From positions 124,001 through 188,000 of the forward strand of contig NZ_KQ954289.1 in assembly GCF_001519055.1 (NCBI RefSeq): a stretch of DNA of 64,000 nucleotides, in the 5' to 3' direction. The translations under genes and the position numbers were made by a program. Below are positions 27,479-37,433 of this stretch, piece by piece. Below the pieces are notes generated by a model that had not been told where the DNA came from, did no database searches, and worked only from the letters and a program-made list of their open reading frames with translations. The DNA comes from Novosphingobium sp. Fuku2-ISO-50. GTDB lineage: Bacteria; Pseudomonadota; Alphaproteobacteria; Sphingomonadales; Sphingomonadaceae. How positions within the stretch are numbered: position 1 is the stretch's first letter; the number at the start of each line of letters is the position of its first letter.

Positions 27479-29035
27479 TCAGTTTACCTGCCGGTCCATT
27501 TGCGCCCAATAGGGCTCGCGCAGGGCCCTGCGCATGATCTTGCCGGTGGGATTGCGCGGCAAGGCGGGAATGATGTCGACCGATTTGGGCACTTTGAATC
27601 CGGCGATCCGCTGACGCGCCCAGGCGATCACGCTCTCGGGATCGACGCCATGCCCTTCGCGGGGCACGACGCAGGCCTTGACCGCTTCGCCCCATCGCGC
27701 ATCGGGCACGCCGATCACCGCGACTTCGGCGACATCGGGATGGCCGTAGATCGCGCTTTCGACTTCGGCGGGGTAGACGTTTTCGCCGCCGGTGATGATC
27801 ATGTCCTTGATCCGGTCCTGGATATAGACATAGCCGTCATCGTCCATATACGCCGCGTCGCCGGTGCGGACCCAGCCTTGCGCGTTCATCGTCCGCGCGG
27901 TCGCCTCGGGCAGGTTCCAGTAATGCAGCATGTTGCTGGAACTGCGCGTTTCGATCTCGCCGACCGTGCCGCGCGGCACTTCGCCGCCGACGACATCGAC
28001 AATGCGCAGATCGACGCCTGGCACCGCGCGCCCGGCCGAGCGCATGCGCGCATTGCCCGCCATGTCATGGTCCGCCGGCGGCAGGATGCAGATCGTGCCG
28101 GTGGTTTCGGTCATGCCATAGCATTGCATGAATTGCGCATTGGGGATCGTCGTCACTGCTTCGCTCAGCAATGCGAGCGGAATCGGCGCCGCGCCATAGA
28201 GTACGTATTTCAGCCGGGAAAAGTCGGTTTCCTGCGCCAACGGATGCTGGATCAACATCTGCAAGGCCGCAGGCACGATGAAAAAGCGCGTGATCCCCTG
28301 CGCGACGCCGCGCAGCGCGCCTTCGGCCGTGAATTCGCTCTGGATGATCGCCCGCACGCCGCCGCTGAAGGCCATGATCCCCAGCCCGGTGCCGCCGATA
28401 TGCGAACACGGCATGCACACCAGAATCGCTTCGTCGCGATCCCATTCCGCCCAGGGCAGCCCGGCATCGAGCGCAGGCTTGCGCAGCCCGAAGAAATTGC
28501 GCTGGCACAGCACCGCCCCTTTGGGATGGCCGGTCGTGCCCGAGGTATAAAGCTGCAAGGCGGCATCGTCAGGACCGGCGGGCACGATGGCGATGTCCGG
28601 CATGGCCTCGATCGCGGCGCGCGCGGTGTTTTCGTCCAGAACATGCGCGATGGCCGGAATGTCCGCCCGCAGCGCTTCGACCGTCTCGGCAAAGCCCTCG
28701 CCCGCAAAGACCACCTTTGCCCCGGTATCGTTGAGGATAAACGCCATTTCCGCAGGGGCAAGCCGCCAGCCGATCGGCGCCATGACCACGCCGATCCGCG
28801 CGGCGGCATAGAAAATCTGGAAATAGATGTCGGCGTTCTTGCCGATCCAGGCGATGCGGTCGCCCTTTTTCACGCCAAGTTCGCGAAGCAAGGCGGCGAT
28901 CTTGCGCGAACGCACGTCCATCTGCGCAAACGTGGTGGTTCGCCCGCCCTCTTCGTGCGCGATGGCGTCGCCCCGATCGTGCGCCCAATGGTTAAAAAAG
29001 GCGTCGAACGTCAGAAACTGTGCGGTTTCGCGCAT
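27479..29035 (-). CDS. Acyl-CoA synthetase (AMP-forming, FadD-like)
   Basis: ANL-superfamily ligase activating a carboxylic acid, probably a fatty or aromatic acid, to its CoA thioester. It has the AMP-binding signature LYTSGTTGHPKGAVL, the adenine region YGMTETTGTICIL, the hinge GWVRTGDAAYMDDDGYVYIQDR and the catalytic Lys near the C-terminus in PRNPTGKIMRRALR. It is 518 aa. A perfect 8-bp inverted repeat TTTAATCA-GA-TGATTAAA lies 53 bp upstream and resembles the site before the enoyl-CoA hydratase gene, suggesting co-regulation in acyl-CoA catabolism. It is convergent with the EamA gene, ends 4 bp apart. Confidence 0.92.
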   Translation of the reverse strand: MRETAQFLTFDAFFNHWAHDRGDAIAHEEGGRTTTFAQMDVRSRKIAALLRELGVKKGDRIAWIGKNADIYFQIFYAAARIGVVMAPIGWRLAPAEMAFILNDTGAKVVFAGEGFAETVEALRADIPAIAHVLDENTARAAIEAMPDIAIVPAGPDDAALQLYTSGTTGHPKGAVLCQRNFFGLRKPALDAGLPWAEWDRDEAILVCMPCSHIGGTGLGIMAFSGGVRAIIQSEFTAEGALRGVAQGITRFFIVPAALQMLIQHPLAQETDFSRLKYVLYGAAPIPLALLSEAVTTIPNAQFMQCYGMTETTGTICILPPADHDMAGNARMRSAGRAVPGVDLRIVDVVGGEVPRGTVGEIETRSSSNMLHYWNLPEATARTMNAQGWVRTGDAAYMDDDGYVYIQDRIKDMIITGGENVYPAEVESAIYGHPDVAEVAVIGVPDARWGEAVKACVVPREGHGVDPESVIAWARQRIAGFKVPKSVDIIPALPRNPTGKIMRRALREPYWAQMDRQVN

Positions 29036-29055
29036 GACCTCTCCCCTGGCTTGGC

Positions 29056-29079
29056 CCGCGCGGAGATTGCTCCGCGCGG
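29056..29079. terminator. GC-rich hairpin between gcvPB and acyl-CoA ligase
   Basis: CCGCGCGGA-GATTGC-TCCGCGCGG is a perfect 9-bp stem. No T-tract follows on the minus strand, so it may be a weak terminator for the gcv operon or part of the leader of the acyl-CoA ligase mRNA. Confidence 0.4.
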
Positions 29080-29087
29080 ACTTGCCG

Positions 29088-29105
29088 TTTAATCAGATGA
29101 TTAAA
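29088..29105. promoter_or_regulatory. TTTAATCA-GA-TGATTAAA palindrome before the acyl-CoA ligase gene
   Basis: Perfect 8-bp inverted repeat with a 2-bp centre, 53 bp upstream of the start codon. It shares TTAAT-N6-ATTAA with the site at 17207-17224. Likely an operator of a dimeric repressor. Confidence 0.5.
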
Positions 29106-29142
29106 TCGATCGGGGAGAAGCGCAAGCGCAATTGTAGAGCGA

Positions 29143-30678
29143 CTATGGCGCCGTCCACACCAGCCGGGGTTTCCTGGCGGCGAGCGTTTCGTCGAGCCGC
29201 CGACGCGGCGCGAAATGCGGCGCGGTGTGCAGGCTTTCGTCGCCTGCGCGCGCGCGATCGGCAAGGCTGCGCATCGCCGCGATGAACTGGTCGAGCCCTG
29301 CCCGGCTTTCGGTTTCGGTCGGCTCGATCAGCATCGCGCCATGCACCACCAGCGGGAAATAGACCGTCATCGGGTGAAACCCCTCGTCGATCAGCCCCTT
29401 GGCGAGATCGAGCGTCGAAAACCCGTCGGCAAACCCGGCATCGCTGAAGAGGGCTTCGTGCATGCAGAGGCCGGTCTTGGCGAACGGCGCGTCGAGCACA
29501 TCGCGCAACCGCGCGAGCACGTAATTGGCATTGAGCACCGCATCGCCCGAAACCTGGGCCAGACCATCGGCGCCATGCGTCAGGATATAGGCAAGCGCGC
29601 GCGTGAACATGCCCATCTGGCCATGAAATGCGCACATCCGGCCAAAGGTTTCGGGCCGCTCGGCAGCCGATTCGACCAACCTTGGCCGTCCGTCCGGATC
29701 GCGCACCACATAGGGCAACGGCGCATGCGGGGCGAGCGCCGCCGACAGCACCACCGGCCCAGCCCCAGGCCCGCCTCCGCCGTGCGGCGTCGAAAAGGTC
29801 TTGTGCAGATTGATGTGCATCGCATCGACGCCAAGGTCGCCGGGGCGCACGCGCCCGACGATCGCGTTGAAATTGGCCCCGTCGCAATAGACATAGCCGC
29901 CCGCAGCGTGGACCGCGTCGGCGATCGTTTTGAGATCGCGCTCGAACAGGCCGCAGGTATTGGGATTGGTGACCATCACGCCCGCCACATCGGGCCCGAG
30001 CCGCGCCAGCAGCGCCGCCAGATCGACGCGCCCGTCGGGTCCGGCGGGGATCGTCGCGACGCCAAACCCGGCGAAGGCGGCTGTCGCCGGATTGGTGCCA
30101 TGCGCGCTTTCGGGCACGAGGATCACGCGGCGCGTTGCCGCTTCGCCGCGCGCTTCAAGCGCGGCGCGGATGGCCAGAAGGCCGCACAATTCGCCATGCG
30201 CACCCGCCTTCGGGCTCATCGCCACTGCCGCCATTCCGGTCAGCTGCACCAGCCAGTCGGCAAGCTCTGCGATTACGGTCAGCGCGCCTTCGACGCTTGA
30301 TTGCGGCTGCAACGGATGGACCGCGGCAAAGCCGGGCATCCGCGCGACTTTTTCATTGAGCCGGGGGTTATGCTTCATCGTGCATGACCCCAGCGGAAAC
30401 AGCCCGAGGTCGATGGCATAGTTCTGCCGCGACAGGCGGGTGTAATGGCGCACCGTTTCGGGCTCCGACAGGCCGGGCACATCGACGGGCGCTGCGCGCA
30501 GGCGCAAACCTGGCAGGATATCGCCCTCGCACGCATCGAAATCGACGCCGCAGCGCGCGGCATCGCCGATTTCGAAAATCAGCGGCTCTTCCAGTTCGAG
30601 CGCACGGTTTCCGGTCTTCGTCACCGGCTCGGCGGTGCCGAGCGAAGGGCGCCAGCCGGAGGGATTCAAATCGTTCAT
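29143..30678 (-). CDS. gcvPB: Glycine dehydrogenase (decarboxylating) subunit 2
   Basis: C-terminal half of the split P-protein of the glycine cleavage system, carrying pyridoxal phosphate. The cofactor Lys is in [20 protein letters not shown]. Other blocks are [33 protein letters not shown] and [15 protein letters not shown]. The start MNDLNPSGW at 30678 overlaps the gcvPA stop (ATGA). It is 511 aa, as in other split systems. Last gene of the gcvT-gcvH-gcvPA-gcvPB operon. Confidence 0.96.
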   Translation of the reverse strand: MNDLNPSGWRPSLGTAEPVTKTGNRALELEEPLIFEIGDAARCGVDFDACEGDILPGLRLRAAPVDVPGLSEPETVRHYTRLSRQNYAIDLGLFPLGSCTMKHNPRLNEKVARMPGFAAVHPLQPQSSVEGALTVIAELADWLVQLTGMAAVAMSPKAGAHGELCGLLAIRAALEARGEAATRRVILVPESAHGTNPATAAFAGFGVATIPAGPDGRVDLAALLARLGPDVAGVMVTNPNTCGLFERDLKTIADAVHAAGGYVYCDGANFNAIVGRVRPGDLGVDAMHINLHKTFSTPHGGGGPGAGPVVLSAALAPHAPLPYVVRDPDGRPRLVESAAERPETFGRMCAFHGQMGMFTRALAYILTHGADGLAQVSGDAVLNANYVLARLRDVLDAPFAKTGLCMHEALFSDAGFADGFSTLDLAKGLIDEGFHPMTVYFPLVVHGAMLIEPTETESRAGLDQFIAAMRSLADRARAGDESLHTAPHFAPRRRLDETLAARKPRLVWTAP

Positions 30679-32033
30679 GCCAAAACCTCTTCCAGCGCGG
30701 AGCCCAGCGCGGCAATATCGGCGGGGTCGGTGCATTCGGTCGCCGCGATCAGCAGGACATCGGCCAGATCGGCGCGGTCGGGGCAGAGCCGCGACAGCGG
30801 CACGCCGCCCAGCACACCGCGCGCCGCCAGCGCCTCGACCACATCGGCGGCAGGACGCGGCAGATGCACGGCAAATTCGTTGAACCAGACCCGGTTGATC
30901 AGCGAAACGCCGGGAATCGCCTCCAGCCGCCGCGCCGTCGCGACCGCGCGGGCATGGCTCAATTCGGCCATGCGCATCAGCCCCCCGCCCCCGAGCAAAG
31001 TCAGGTGAATGCTGAAGGCAAGCGCGCAAAGACCTGAATTTGTGCAGATATTCGAGGTCGCCTTTTCGCGCCGAATATGCTGTTCGCGCGTCGACAGGGT
31101 CAGCACAAAGCCGCGCCGACCATCGGCATCGAGCGTTTCGCCGCACAGGCGACCGGGCATCTGCCGCACGAACTTCGCCGAGCAGGCAAACAGGCCTAGA
31201 TAAGGCCCGCCGAATTGCAGCCCGACGCCCAGCGCCTGCCCCTCGCCCACCACGACATCCGCGCCGAGCGTGCCCGGGCTTTCGATCAGGCCGAGCGCGA
31301 CCGGCTCGGTCACCACCGCGATCAGCAGCGCGCCCATGGCATGGGCCGCCTCGGCAATCGCGGCCAGATCGGGGATGCGGCCCAATACGTCGGGGTATTG
31401 CACCACGACTGCGGCGGTTTCGCCATCGATCGCGGCGATCACGGCGGCATCGTCGCTGTCTGTCTCGGCGCGCGGGGGCAAAGTCACCAGGCTGTCGCCG
31501 GCAAAGCGCGCCATCGTCGCGGCCGTTTCGGCATAGTGCGGATGAAGCCCGCCCGACAGTACCGCGCGGCTGCGCTTGGTGACGCGCGTGGCCATGGCAA
31601 TCGCCTCCCAGCACGCGGTCGACCCGTCGTAGAGCGAGGCGTTGGCCAGATCGCAGCCGAACAACCGCGCCACTTGCGTCTGGAATTCAAACAGGACCTG
31701 CAAGGTGCCCTGCGCGATTTCCGGCTGATAGGGAGTATAGGCGGTCAGGAATTCGCCGCGCTGGATCAGATGATCGACGCTGGCCGGGACATGGTGGCGA
31801 TAGGCCCCCGCGCCGCAGAAAAACGGCGCATCATCGGCGGTCAGGGCGCGCGCCGACAGCGCCGCCATATGGCGTTCGACCGCACGTTCGCTGGCATGAA
31901 ACGGCAGGCCGGGGATCGGCCCGGGCAAGAGCGCGTCGGCGGGGACATCGACGAACAAGTCATCGATCGATCCCGCGCCAATCGCGCCCAGCATGGCGGC
32001 GCGATCCGCCTCGGTGAGCGGGAGTGTACGCAT
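30675..32033 (-). CDS. gcvPA: Glycine dehydrogenase (decarboxylating) subunit 1
   Basis: N-terminal half of the split P-protein; it forms an alpha2beta2 enzyme with GcvPB that decarboxylates glycine and loads the aminomethyl group on GcvH. Typical blocks are [40 protein letters not shown] and [21 protein letters not shown]. It is 452 aa. Its ATG shares one base with the gcvH stop and its stop overlaps gcvPB by 4 bp. Confidence 0.96.
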   Translation of the reverse strand: MRTLPLTEADRAAMLGAIGAGSIDDLFVDVPADALLPGPIPGLPFHASERAVERHMAALSARALTADDAPFFCGAGAYRHHVPASVDHLIQRGEFLTAYTPYQPEIAQGTLQVLFEFQTQVARLFGCDLANASLYDGSTACWEAIAMATRVTKRSRAVLSGGLHPHYAETAATMARFAGDSLVTLPPRAETDSDDAAVIAAIDGETAAVVVQYPDVLGRIPDLAAIAEAAHAMGALLIAVVTEPVALGLIESPGTLGADVVVGEGQALGVGLQFGGPYLGLFACSAKFVRQMPGRLCGETLDADGRRGFVLTLSTREQHIRREKATSNICTNSGLCALAFSIHLTLLGGGGLMRMAELSHARAVATARRLEAIPGVSLINRVWFNEFAVHLPRPAADVVEALAARGVLGGVPLSRLCPDRADLADVLLIAATECTDPADIAALGSALEEVLA

Positions 32034-32404
32034 TATTGCCCCGCGACCAGTTCGGCATAAGCCGCTGCATCAAGCAGGCCATCGAGTTCGGTCGGATCGG
32101 CAAGGTCCATGTCCCACAGCCAGCCGTCGCTTTCCGCCGCCGAATTGACAAGGTCGGGCGCGTCTTCGAGCGCGGTGTTGATTGCCGTGACCGTGCCGCC
32201 GACCGGCGCATAGACGTCGCTCGCGGCTTTGACCGAATCCACTACCGCCGCGCTGTCGCCTTTGGTCAGGCTGGCACCCACGGCCGGAACCTCGACAAAA
32301 GTGATGTCGCCAAGCTGACCTTGCGCATAGTCGGTGATCCCGACGCGGGCGGAGGAACCGTCAGCCTCGATCCATTCGTGGTCGCGGGTGAAATAGCGGG
32401 GCAT
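32033..32404 (-). CDS. gcvH: Glycine cleavage system H protein
   Basis: Lipoyl carrier of the glycine cleavage system, 123 aa. The lipoate-accepting Lys is residue 59 in [17 protein letters not shown], and the N-terminal [14 protein letters not shown] is typical. One-base overlaps with gcvT upstream and gcvPA downstream. Confidence 0.97.
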   Translation of the reverse strand: MPRYFTRDHEWIEADGSSARVGITDYAQGQLGDITFVEVPAVGASLTKGDSAAVVDSVKAASDVYAPVGGTVTAINTALEDAPDLVNSAAESDGWLWDMDLADPTELDGLLDAAAYAELVAGQ

Positions 32405-33546
32405 CAGGCAACTCCTTTGCGATGATAGCGATGGGGAACGAAGGGCATGGGGACAACGCGCGCCGCAATCCGGCGGCCGCGCACATCGATGGTCAATGCG
32501 GTATCGGGCGCCGTATGGGCGACATCGAGCAGCGCCATGGCGATCGGGTATCCCAGGCTCGGGGCAAATCCGCCCGAGGTGACCGTGCCGACCGGCGTTT
32601 CGCCGACGAGGACAACGGCACCTTCGCGCGCGGCCATGCGGCCATCGAGGACAAGCCCGACGCGGCGGCGTCCCGGTCCATGGGCCAGCGCAGCCATGAT
32701 CCGGGCATGACCGGGAAAGCCGCCTTCGCGCCGTCGCCGCTGCGCAAGGGCAAAGCGCAAGTCCGCTTCGACCGGATCGATGTCCGGCGTCAGATCATGG
32801 CCATAAAGCGGCAGTCCCGCCTCCAGCCGCAGCGAATCGCGGGCGCCGAGGCCGATCGGGCGGACCGCCGGATGCTCTGCCAAGGCGTCGGCAAAGGCGG
32901 CGATGGCCGGGATCGGGACCGCGATTTCAAAGCCGTCTTCGCCAGAATAGCCCGAGCGACTGATATGCAGATCGACCCCGTTCCAACGATACGTATCGGC
33001 GGTCATGAACCACAGATCGTCCGGCGCGGCGGGCACCAGCGAGGCCAGCGCCTGCGCAGCGCGCGGCCCTTGCAGCGCAAGCAGGCCGTGATCGCTGCGC
33101 TCGGTCAGCGTGACGCCTGCGGGCAGACGCGCGGATATATGGGCGATGTCGGCGTGTTTGGTCGCGCCGTTGACGACCAGGAAAAACCCGTCGGACCAAC
33201 GCGTGACCATCAGGTCGTCGAGAATGCCGCCCTGATCGTTGAGCAGCAGCGAATAGCGCTGCGCCCCCTGGCCAAGCGTCGCCAGATCGATGGGCAGCAA
33301 GGCTTCGAGCGCGGCTTGCGCGAGCGGTTGGTCAGCACCGGGCGCAGCGATCAGCAGTTGCCCCATGTGCGACACATCGAACAGGCCCGCATTTTCGCGC
33401 GTCCACAAATGCTCGGCGATGATTCCATCGTACTGCACCGGCATCGCATGACCGGCGAACGGGACCATTCGCGCATTTCGTGCGCGGTGCCAGGAATCCA
33501 GCGGAAGTACCCGCAGATCTTGCGAAATATCGTCAGTGTTGCTCAC
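32404..33546 (-). CDS. gcvT: Aminomethyltransferase (T protein)
   Basis: Releases ammonia from aminomethyl-lipoyl GcvH and forms 5,10-methylenetetrahydrofolate. Blocks are [49 protein letters not shown] and [20 protein letters not shown]. It is 380 aa with a GTG start at 33546 and GGAG 9 nt upstream. First gene of the gcv operon, directly after a tandem glycine riboswitch. Confidence 0.96.
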   Translation of the reverse strand: MSNTDDISQDLRVLPLDSWHRARNARMVPFAGHAMPVQYDGIIAEHLWTRENAGLFDVSHMGQLLIAAPGADQPLAQAALEALLPIDLATLGQGAQRYSLLLNDQGGILDDLMVTRWSDGFFLVVNGATKHADIAHISARLPAGVTLTERSDHGLLALQGPRAAQALASLVPAAPDDLWFMTADTYRWNGVDLHISRSGYSGEDGFEIAVPIPAIAAFADALAEHPAVRPIGLGARDSLRLEAGLPLYGHDLTPDIDPVEADLRFALAQRRRREGGFPGHARIMAALAHGPGRRRVGLVLDGRMAAREGAVVLVGETPVGTVTSGGFAPSLGYPIAMALLDVAHTAPDTALTIDVRGRRIAARVVPMPFVPHRYHRKGVA

Positions 33547-33589
33547 AAATATCGGCTCCGCGCATCAAGGGCGTCAAACGGAGCCCCCT

Positions 33590-33810
33590 CTGTCGCGGAA
33601 CCTGAGAGTTTTCCCCGAGGCGCCACCGATATCGGCGGTGCAGCGGGGTTACCCCTTCGGTGGCACCAGCCCAAAGGGTCGGTGCGCTTTCCAGAGCATC
33701 ACTGTCGATCCACGCGGTCCATTGTGCCTGAGAGTTTCCGGGGCGGTTGCTCCTTCGGCGTCCTTGCCAAACGCCCTGCAAACAAGGCGATTCGCGCAGA
33801 ACTCTCCCGC
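33590..33810 (-). promoter_or_regulatory. Tandem glycine riboswitch (two aptamers) of the gcv operon
   Basis: On the minus strand the first aptamer runs about 33810-33715, from GCGGGAGAGT to AACTCTCAGGCACAATGGACC. The second runs about 33700-33592, from GATGCTCTGGAAAGCGC to AACTCTCAGGTTCCGCGACAG. The paired GGGAGAGT and CTCAGG-type conserved segments define the glycine aptamer, and the two are joined by a short linker. The downstream switch helix (about 33580-33590) is followed by the gcvT ribosome site. It is expected to turn on gcvTHPAPB when glycine is abundant. Confidence 0.93.
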
Positions 33811-33851
33811 GTCGATCAGTGACGCTTATGCCCCTGCCTTATTTTTCTGAT

Positions 33852-34541
33852 TCACGTCAAGCCATGGTGGGCAAGGCTGTGGATATCCGGCGTGTAATGG
33901 ACGTGGCGCCCCCGTCCCTGCTGTCCGGCGAGCGCCAGGATCGCCGTTGCGACATCGCGCGCGCGAACCGAGCGATAGCGCGCGAGCCCCCCGCGCAACA
34001 ACGGATCGATCAGGGGTGCAATGATCTGCCCCAGTCGCTCGGCCGGGCGTGGCGGTCCGCTGCGATGCCCCCGCAGCAGGCCCGGACGCAGAATGTCGAG
34101 CCTCGAAAAACCCATATGGTTTACAGCGGCTTCGGTCTCGCCCTTGACGGACAGGTAGAAGTTGCGCGCGTCCGGATCGGCGCCAACCGAAGACACCAGA
34201 ATGACCTGTCGCGTGCCCGCCGCGCGTGCCGCCCGCGCCACGTCGAGCACAAGGTCATGATCCACGGCACGAAACGCCTGCCGGTCGCCGCCAACTGCGG
34301 CAATCGTCGTGCCCAGCGCAATGACCAGTGTCACCGGGCGCGCCCGCGCAATGGCGGCGGGCCAATCGGCGGGATCGGCGACCAGCATTTCAAGCCTTGC
34401 CCCAGCCGGCAGCGAGACTTCGCGACGGGCAAGCGCGGCAAGCTTTATATCCGCGCGCGCCGCCGTGGCGGCGATTACCGCCGTACCGATCAGTCCGGTT
34501 GCACCGACCAGCAGCAGCGGCACGCGATCGGGCTCAGACAT
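33852..34541 (-). CDS. Atypical SDR, NAD(P)-binding protein (HTATIP2/YwnB-like)
   Basis: A 229-residue Rossmann protein. [15 protein letters not shown] is the dinucleotide motif; [28 protein letters not shown] carries the YxxxK-like pair; [15 protein letters not shown] follows, as in atypical SDRs of the HTATIP2/oxidoreductase type. The substrate is unknown. The start overlaps the end of dgt by 8 bp, so the two are co-translated. Confidence 0.82.
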   Translation of the reverse strand: MSEPDRVPLLLVGATGLIGTAVIAATAARADIKLAALARREVSLPAGARLEMLVADPADWPAAIARARPVTLVIALGTTIAAVGGDRQAFRAVDHDLVLDVARAARAAGTRQVILVSSVGADPDARNFYLSVKGETEAAVNHMGFSRLDILRPGLLRGHRSGPPRPAERLGQIIAPLIDPLLRGGLARYRSVRARDVATAILALAGQQGRGRHVHYTPDIHSLAHHGLT

Positions 34542-35718
34542 TGCGCAGCCGTTCGGGGATGCGCCCGGTCAGTTTGGTATATTGGTCGATGGCAAAGCGG
34601 TCGGTCATCCCGGCGACATAGTCGGCAATCGTCCGGGCCCGCCCCGGCTCGCCCCCGGGCAAGCGTGCCTGCCAGGATGACGGCAACAGCGCCGGATCGG
34701 CGGCGTAGGCGGCGAACAGGCTGGCGATGACCTCTCGCGCCGTGTCCGCTGCGGCAACTTGTTCGGGATGGAGATAGAGCCGGGCGTACATGAATTTCTT
34801 CAGCGCGCGTTCCTCGGCCTGCAGCTTCGGGGAAAAACCGCACAGCGCCCGCCCGGCAGCGCGGACATCGTCGACATGGGCAACGCCGCTTGCCGCGATG
34901 CGGTCGCGCGTTTCGCCAAGCACGTCGTTGACCATGCGCCCGATCTGCCCGCGCACCAGTTCGCGCAACAGCCGATCGCGCGCGGCACCGGGAAAACGCG
35001 CTTCGATCGCATACCATTGCTCGGCCAGCGACGGCAGTTCGAGCAGATGATCGAGCGTCAGAAAACCGGCGCGCAAACCGTCGTCGATGTCGTGATTGTC
35101 ATAGGCGATGTCGTCCGAAATCGCCGCGACTTGCGCTTCGAGCGAGGCATGGCTTGTCAGATCGAGCGGAAAGGCCGCGTCGAGCTCGGCCAGCGCCCAG
35201 GGCGCGCGGCGCGCCGGACCCCCAAGAACCGGACCATTATGTTTGGCCAGACCTTCGAGCATTTCCCAGGTGAGATTGAGCCCGTCGTGTTCGACATAAG
35301 GACTTTCCAGCCGCATCAAAACGCGCAAGGTATTGGCATTGTGGTCAAATCCGCCGCACTCGGCGAGCGCAGCCTGCAACGCATCTTCGCCCGCATGGCC
35401 GAAGGGCGGATGGCCGATGTCATGGGCAAGACACAGCGCCTCGGTCAGGTCTTCATCGAGCCCCAGCGCGCGCGCGATCACCCGGCCGATCTGCGCGACT
35501 TCGAGGCTGTGCGTCAGGCGGACGCGGTAATGATCGCCATCGGGCGCGACGAAGACCTGTGTTTTGTGGCGCAAGCGGCGAAACGCGATCGAATGGATGA
35601 TCCGATCGCGATCGCGCTGAAACACACTGCGCGGCCCCCGCGCGGTCACCCCCTCGGGCGCGAACTCACGTCCGCGTGAATGCTCCGGGTCGCAGGCAAA
35701 GGGGGCTCTCGTTGTCAT
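34534..35718 (-). CDS. dgt: Deoxyguanosinetriphosphate triphosphohydrolase-like protein
   Basis: HD-domain enzyme that hydrolyses dNTPs to nucleosides and triphosphate. It contains [21 protein letters not shown] and [19 protein letters not shown], with the metal-binding H...HD...D set. The leader [36 protein letters not shown] is typical of the short (type 2) family. It is 394 aa. First gene of a two-gene unit with the SDR. Confidence 0.92.
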   Translation of the reverse strand: MTTRAPFACDPEHSRGREFAPEGVTARGPRSVFQRDRDRIIHSIAFRRLRHKTQVFVAPDGDHYRVRLTHSLEVAQIGRVIARALGLDEDLTEALCLAHDIGHPPFGHAGEDALQAALAECGGFDHNANTLRVLMRLESPYVEHDGLNLTWEMLEGLAKHNGPVLGGPARRAPWALAELDAAFPLDLTSHASLEAQVAAISDDIAYDNHDIDDGLRAGFLTLDHLLELPSLAEQWYAIEARFPGAARDRLLRELVRGQIGRMVNDVLGETRDRIAASGVAHVDDVRAAGRALCGFSPKLQAEERALKKFMYARLYLHPEQVAAADTAREVIASLFAAYAADPALLPSSWQARLPGGEPGRARTIADYVAGMTDRFAIDQYTKLTGRIPERLRNV

Positions 35719-35742
35719 TGCCGCCGATTAGGCAAGGTCGGT

Positions 35743-37149
35743 TCAATGCGCCAGCGCCTTGACGATGTCCTCGACCATCTTCTTCGCATCGGCCAGCAGC
35801 ATCATCGTCTGGTCCATGTAGAAGACGTCGTTATCGACCCCGGCATAGCCGACCCCGCCCATCGAGCGTTTGACGAAGAAGATCGTCTTGGCCTTGTCGA
35901 CGTCAAACACCGGCATGCCGTAGATCGGCGATGATTTGTCGGTCTTGGCCGCCGGATTGACCACGTCGTTGGCGCCGATGATGAAGGCGACGTCGGCCTG
36001 GGCAAATTCGCCGTTGATGTCTTCCAGCTCGAACACTTCGTCATAGGGCACGTTCGCTTCGGCCAGGAGCACGTTCATATGCCCCGGCATGCGGCCTGCG
36101 ACCGGGTGGATCGCGTATTTCACATTGACCCCGCCCGCCTTCAACTGGTCGCCCATTTCGCGCAAAACGTGCTGCGCCTGGCTGACCGCCATGCCGTAGC
36201 CCGGGATGATGATGACGGTTTCGGCCTCTTTCATGATATAGGCCGCGTCTTCCGCGCTGCCGCGTTTCCATGGCCGCTGCTCCTTCGCCGGGCCGCCGCC
36301 CGCTTCGGGAGCGGCGCCAAAGCCGCCCGCGATCACCGAAATGAAGCTGCGGTTCATCGCCTTGCACATGATATACGACAGGATGGCGCCCGATGATCCG
36401 ACCAGCGCGCCGGTGATGATCATCGCCGTGTTGTGCAGCGTAAAGCCCATTGCCGCCGCGGCCCAACCCGAATAGGAATTGAGCATCGAGACGACGACCG
36501 GCATGTCCGCCCCGCCGATCGGGATGATCAGCAGAAAGCCGATGGCAAACGACAGCGCGGTAATCGCGGCAATCACCCACAGCGCTTCATCTTGCGTAAA
36601 ACAGCCGACAAGCCCGATGATCAGCGCCAGCGTGCCCAGATTGAGGACATGGCGGCCCGGCAGCATGATCGGCGAACCGCTCATCTTGCCTGCCAGCTTC
36701 AGAAAGGCGATGATCGAGCCGGAAAAGGTGATCGCGCCGATGGCAATGCCAAGGCCCATTTCGACCCGGCTGTGCGCGGCGATCTGAGCCCCTTCGAGAA
36801 TGCCGAAAGCGCCCGGATTGAGATAAGCCGCCCAGCCCACCAGCACCGCCGCCAGCCCCACCAGCGAGTGAAACGCGGCGACGAGTTGCGGCATGTCGGT
36901 CATCTTGATCCGGCGTGCCGTAACGAAGCCGACGCCCCCGCCGATCGCCAGCGCCGCGACGATTTCGGGCAGGCTGGCAATGGCATGGGTGATCAGCGTG
37001 GTGACGACCGCGATCGTCATGCCGATCATGCCGTAACGGTTGCCCGCGCGTGACGTTGCAGGGCTCGACAGACCGCGCAGCGCCAGAATGAACAAGACCC
37101 CCGCGATCAGATAGGCGAGCGAAACCCAGGAAGAGGAAGCGGATTCCAT
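35743..37149 (-). CDS. pntB: NAD(P) transhydrogenase subunit beta
   Basis: Membrane subunit with the NADP-binding domain of the proton-translocating transhydrogenase, which makes NADPH from NADH using the proton gradient. An N-terminal membrane domain of about eight helices is followed by the NADP domain (VIIIPGYGMAVSQAQHVLREM, FIIGANDVVNPAA, FFVKRSMGGVGYAGVDN). It is 468 aa. The start ATG overlaps the stop of the small alpha subunit (TGATG). Confidence 0.96.
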   Translation of the reverse strand: MESASSSWVSLAYLIAGVLFILALRGLSSPATSRAGNRYGMIGMTIAVVTTLITHAIASLPEIVAALAIGGGVGFVTARRIKMTDMPQLVAAFHSLVGLAAVLVGWAAYLNPGAFGILEGAQIAAHSRVEMGLGIAIGAITFSGSIIAFLKLAGKMSGSPIMLPGRHVLNLGTLALIIGLVGCFTQDEALWVIAAITALSFAIGFLLIIPIGGADMPVVVSMLNSYSGWAAAAMGFTLHNTAMIITGALVGSSGAILSYIMCKAMNRSFISVIAGGFGAAPEAGGGPAKEQRPWKRGSAEDAAYIMKEAETVIIIPGYGMAVSQAQHVLREMGDQLKAGGVNVKYAIHPVAGRMPGHMNVLLAEANVPYDEVFELEDINGEFAQADVAFIIGANDVVNPAAKTDKSSPIYGMPVFDVDKAKTIFFVKRSMGGVGYAGVDNDVFYMDQTMMLLADAKKMVEDIVKALAH

Positions 37150-37433
37150 CACTTCTTTTCCTTCTTCTTGTACATCGCCAGCATGCGTTCGGTAACGGCA
37201 AAGCCGCCAAAGATGTTGACGCTGGCCAGCACGATCGCCCCCAGCCCCAGCCATTTCGACACCGCAGAGCCATCAGCCGCGCCCGCAATCAGCGCACCGA
37301 CCACGATCACCGAGGAAATCGCGTTGGTCACGGCCATCAACGGCGTGTGTAACGCGGGCGTGACCGACCAGACGACGTAATAGCCGACAAAACAGGCCAT
37401 CACGAAAATCGACAGAATGCTGACAAAATCCAT
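37149..37433 (-). CDS. pntAB: NAD(P) transhydrogenase subunit alpha, part 2 (membrane)
   Basis: A 94-residue membrane subunit with about three helices: ILSIFVMACFVGYYVVW, LHTPLMAVTNAISSVIVVGAL and LGAIVLASVNIFGGFAVT. It ends in MYKKKEKK. It corresponds to the C-terminal membrane part of E. coli PntA. Its ATG overlaps the TAA of the inserted DUF559 frame (TAATG), and its stop overlaps pntB. Confidence 0.95.
   Translation of the reverse strand: MDFVSILSIFVMACFVGYYVVWSVTPALHTPLMAVTNAISSVIVVGALIAGAADGSAVSKWLGLGAIVLASVNIFGGFAVTERMLAMYKKKEKK

Noticed and set aside
29143..31614. Single long minus-strand frame spanning gcvPB and most of gcvPA
   Set aside because: Only the part below 30678 encodes the P-protein subunit 2; the rest is out of frame with gcvPA, whose motifs are in another frame.
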